Positions 5,351 to 5,987 of a stretch of 5,987 bases of DNA are shown here, piece after piece. The translations under genes and the position numbers were made by a program. Location: positions 1 through 5,987 of the forward strand of contig JAITFV010000308.1 in assembly GCA_031281115.1 (NCBI GenBank). The letters are read 5' to 3'. Position 1 is the first letter of the stretch. The number at the start of each line of letters is the position of its first letter. The notes beneath the pieces are model-generated. The model did no database searches. It saw nothing but the letters and a program-made list of their open reading frames with translations, and was not told the origin of the DNA. The DNA is from Oscillospiraceae bacterium (lineage in GTDB: Bacteria > Bacillota > Clostridia > Oscillospirales > Ruminococcaceae).

Positions 5351-5853
5351 GTTTGATGTTCCTTTTCAAATATAACAGTATGTTTTCTCGTATTAAAATC
5401 AATAAATCTCAGGTATTCCTGTTTTCGCGAGCAAGAAATAAAAGTATCAAGGCAAATATCCTTATCAAATTCAATGTGCAAATCATTAGTGTCGGTAAAT
5501 TTAACATTTTTAATTTTCAGCGGTAAATAATCATTAATAAATTCTAATTGCCGGACATCAAAAATACTGCCTTTTTCTTTTTCTCTGCCTAAAATATCAT
5601 AATCCCAATCCCAATCATCATCATTCTCTAAGTTTTCATCAAAAGGGGTAGTAATATCATGTGTTGCTAATAAAATATCACCGTTTTTTGTGAAACGCCA
5701 CATACTACTGATATGCATAGCATATTCCGAGCCTTCATAAGTCCCGCCTTTGATTTTTTCAATAGTAATAATGTCGCCGATTGACAGCATCAGCGTACAA
5801 GCCGCCCTGCTTAAACCGATTAATTCTTTGTTTAATAATTTTTCTTCAATCAT
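5347..5853 (-). CDS. Unrecognised AT-rich protein, possibly immunity-like
   Basis: A 168-residue soluble protein with no signal peptide or membrane segment. Visible blocks are ELIGLSRAACTLMLSIGD (10-27), YAMHISSMWRF (44-54), DITTPFDE (66-73), an acidic Trp/Asp patch (DDDWDWDYD, 78-86), a strand-rich DLHIEFDKDICLDTF (124-138) and EYLRFIDF (146-153). This order (R-A-x-L, then H-x-x-x-x-WR, then D-I-x-x-P, then E-x-x-R-F) resembles a widespread group of small bacterial proteins often found as orphans or immunity-like genes, but I cannot name a family. G+C is about 30 percent in sampled 60-bp stretches against about 50 percent in tmcAL, and codons favour A/T. The start ATG has AGGT 7 nt upstream, a modest ribosome binding site. 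The gene ends in ATGA overlapping tmcAL, and a hairpin cluster lies directly upstream. No toxin gene is visible next to it. It is a real gene with good confidence; function is unknown. Confidence 0.82.
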   Translation of the reverse strand: MIEEKLLNKELIGLSRAACTLMLSIGDIITIEKIKGGTYEGSEYAMHISSMWRFTKNGDILLATHDITTPFDENLENDDDWDWDYDILGREKEKGSIFDVRQLEFINDYLPLKIKNVKFTDTNDLHIEFDKDICLDTFISCSRKQEYLRFIDFNTRKHTVIFEKEHQT

Positions 5854-5867
5854 TTATAATACCTGCC

Positions 5868-5873
5868 ATTATA
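5868..5873 (-). promoter_or_regulatory. Possible -10 box for the 5347-5853 gene and tmcAL
   Basis: The minus strand reads TATAAT here, a perfect -10, but it lies only 15 nt before the start codon, so the transcript would have almost no leader. The -35 position (5890-5897) lies inside the long hairpin arm and reads CTTTTT or similar, not TTGACA. The true promoter may be elsewhere, outside the window or within the repeat. Confidence 0.3.
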
Positions 5874-5889
5874 TATAGTCCTTTAACTT
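5873..5889. repeat. 17-bp repeat, copy 2 (also at 1127-1143)
   Basis: ATATAGTCCTTTAACTT is identical to copy 1. Here its last ten bases form the start of the left arm of an 18-bp perfect hairpin (5880-5918). The continuation seen at copy 1, TTTAAATTGA, reappears only at 5969-5978, after three hairpins. Confidence 0.75.
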
Positions 5890-5961
5890 AAAAAGCGTTT
5901 CGCTTTTTAAGTTAAAGGGGCTTGCGCTGTTGCGACAGCGCCCGCTGCGCTCACGCAGCGG
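5880..5961. repeat. Extragenic triple hairpin, cluster B
   Basis: Three perfect inverted repeats lie end to end. The first is CCTTTAACTTAAAAAGCG (5880-5897) with its exact complement at 5901-5918, an 18-bp stem with a 3-nt loop. The second is GCGCTGT/ACAGCGC (5924-5930 with 5935-5941, loop TGCG). The third is CCGCTGCG/CGCAGCGG (5942-5949 with 5954-5961, loop CTCA). The second shares its core with cluster A at 2640-2658. None has a T run on either strand that would make a clear terminator, although the first could impede transcription. The structure resembles a REP-like or MITE-type mobile palindrome. The neighbour upstream of the window edge is not visible. Confidence 0.75.
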
Positions 5962-5987
5962 AAACCCGTTTAAATTGAAACTGTGGA

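Noticed and set aside
5868..5987. Right-edge hairpins considered as a CRISPR array or riboswitch
   Set aside because: There are no regularly spaced identical direct repeats with unique spacers, and the hairpins do not show the conserved core of any riboswitch class I know.

Overview
The window looks like chromosomal DNA of a low-to-middle GC Gram-positive anaerobe in the Clostridia, perhaps Oscillospiraceae or Ruminococcaceae. The reasons are AGGAGG-like ribosome binding sites, near-consensus sigma-A promoters with 17-bp spacers, GTG and TTG starts, a CheC-family protein, and a TmcAL (YlbM) tRNA ligase, which is typical of Bacillota. The lineage is inferred from style and gene content, not from a marker gene. 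Seven protein genes are visible. I see no rRNA, tRNA, insertion sequence, CRISPR array or phage gene.

Layout. Positions 1-528 (+) hold the C-terminal part of a citrate synthase, closed by a bidirectional hairpin terminator at 544-573. Facing it on the minus strand (652-1062) is a small membrane-anchored, acidic YtxH-like protein. A divergent promoter region (1063-1273) separates it from a CheC-family protein on the plus strand (1274-1888). This converges on a minus-strand gene (1935-2438) for a zinc-ribbon membrane protein with a DUF4870-like region; its promoter overlaps an imperfect inverted repeat that could be an operator. After a 260-bp intergenic stretch containing four consecutive hairpins come three more minus-strand genes: murA (2699-3988, TTG start, own promoter), tmcAL (4130-5350), and an unrecognised AT-rich gene (5347-5853) that overlaps tmcAL by ATGA. 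The right edge (5873-5978) carries three more back-to-back hairpins.

How the genes fit together. Most are housekeeping and functionally unrelated: carbon entry to the TCA/glutamate branch, the first committed step of peptidoglycan synthesis, and tRNA-Met wobble modification. The 5853-to-5347 gene and tmcAL form a translationally coupled pair, and transcripts may run on into murA because no terminator is visible between them. The CheC-like gene stands alone, with no chemotaxis or flagellar gene in the window.

The most unusual material is non-coding: two clusters of extragenic palindromes sharing a hairpin module, and a 17-bp sequence repeated at 1127-1143 and 5873-5889, in both cases just upstream of a minus-strand gene. 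The base composition and edge position of the 5347-5853 gene suggest recent acquisition. I do not see convincing evidence of a complete novel system in this window.
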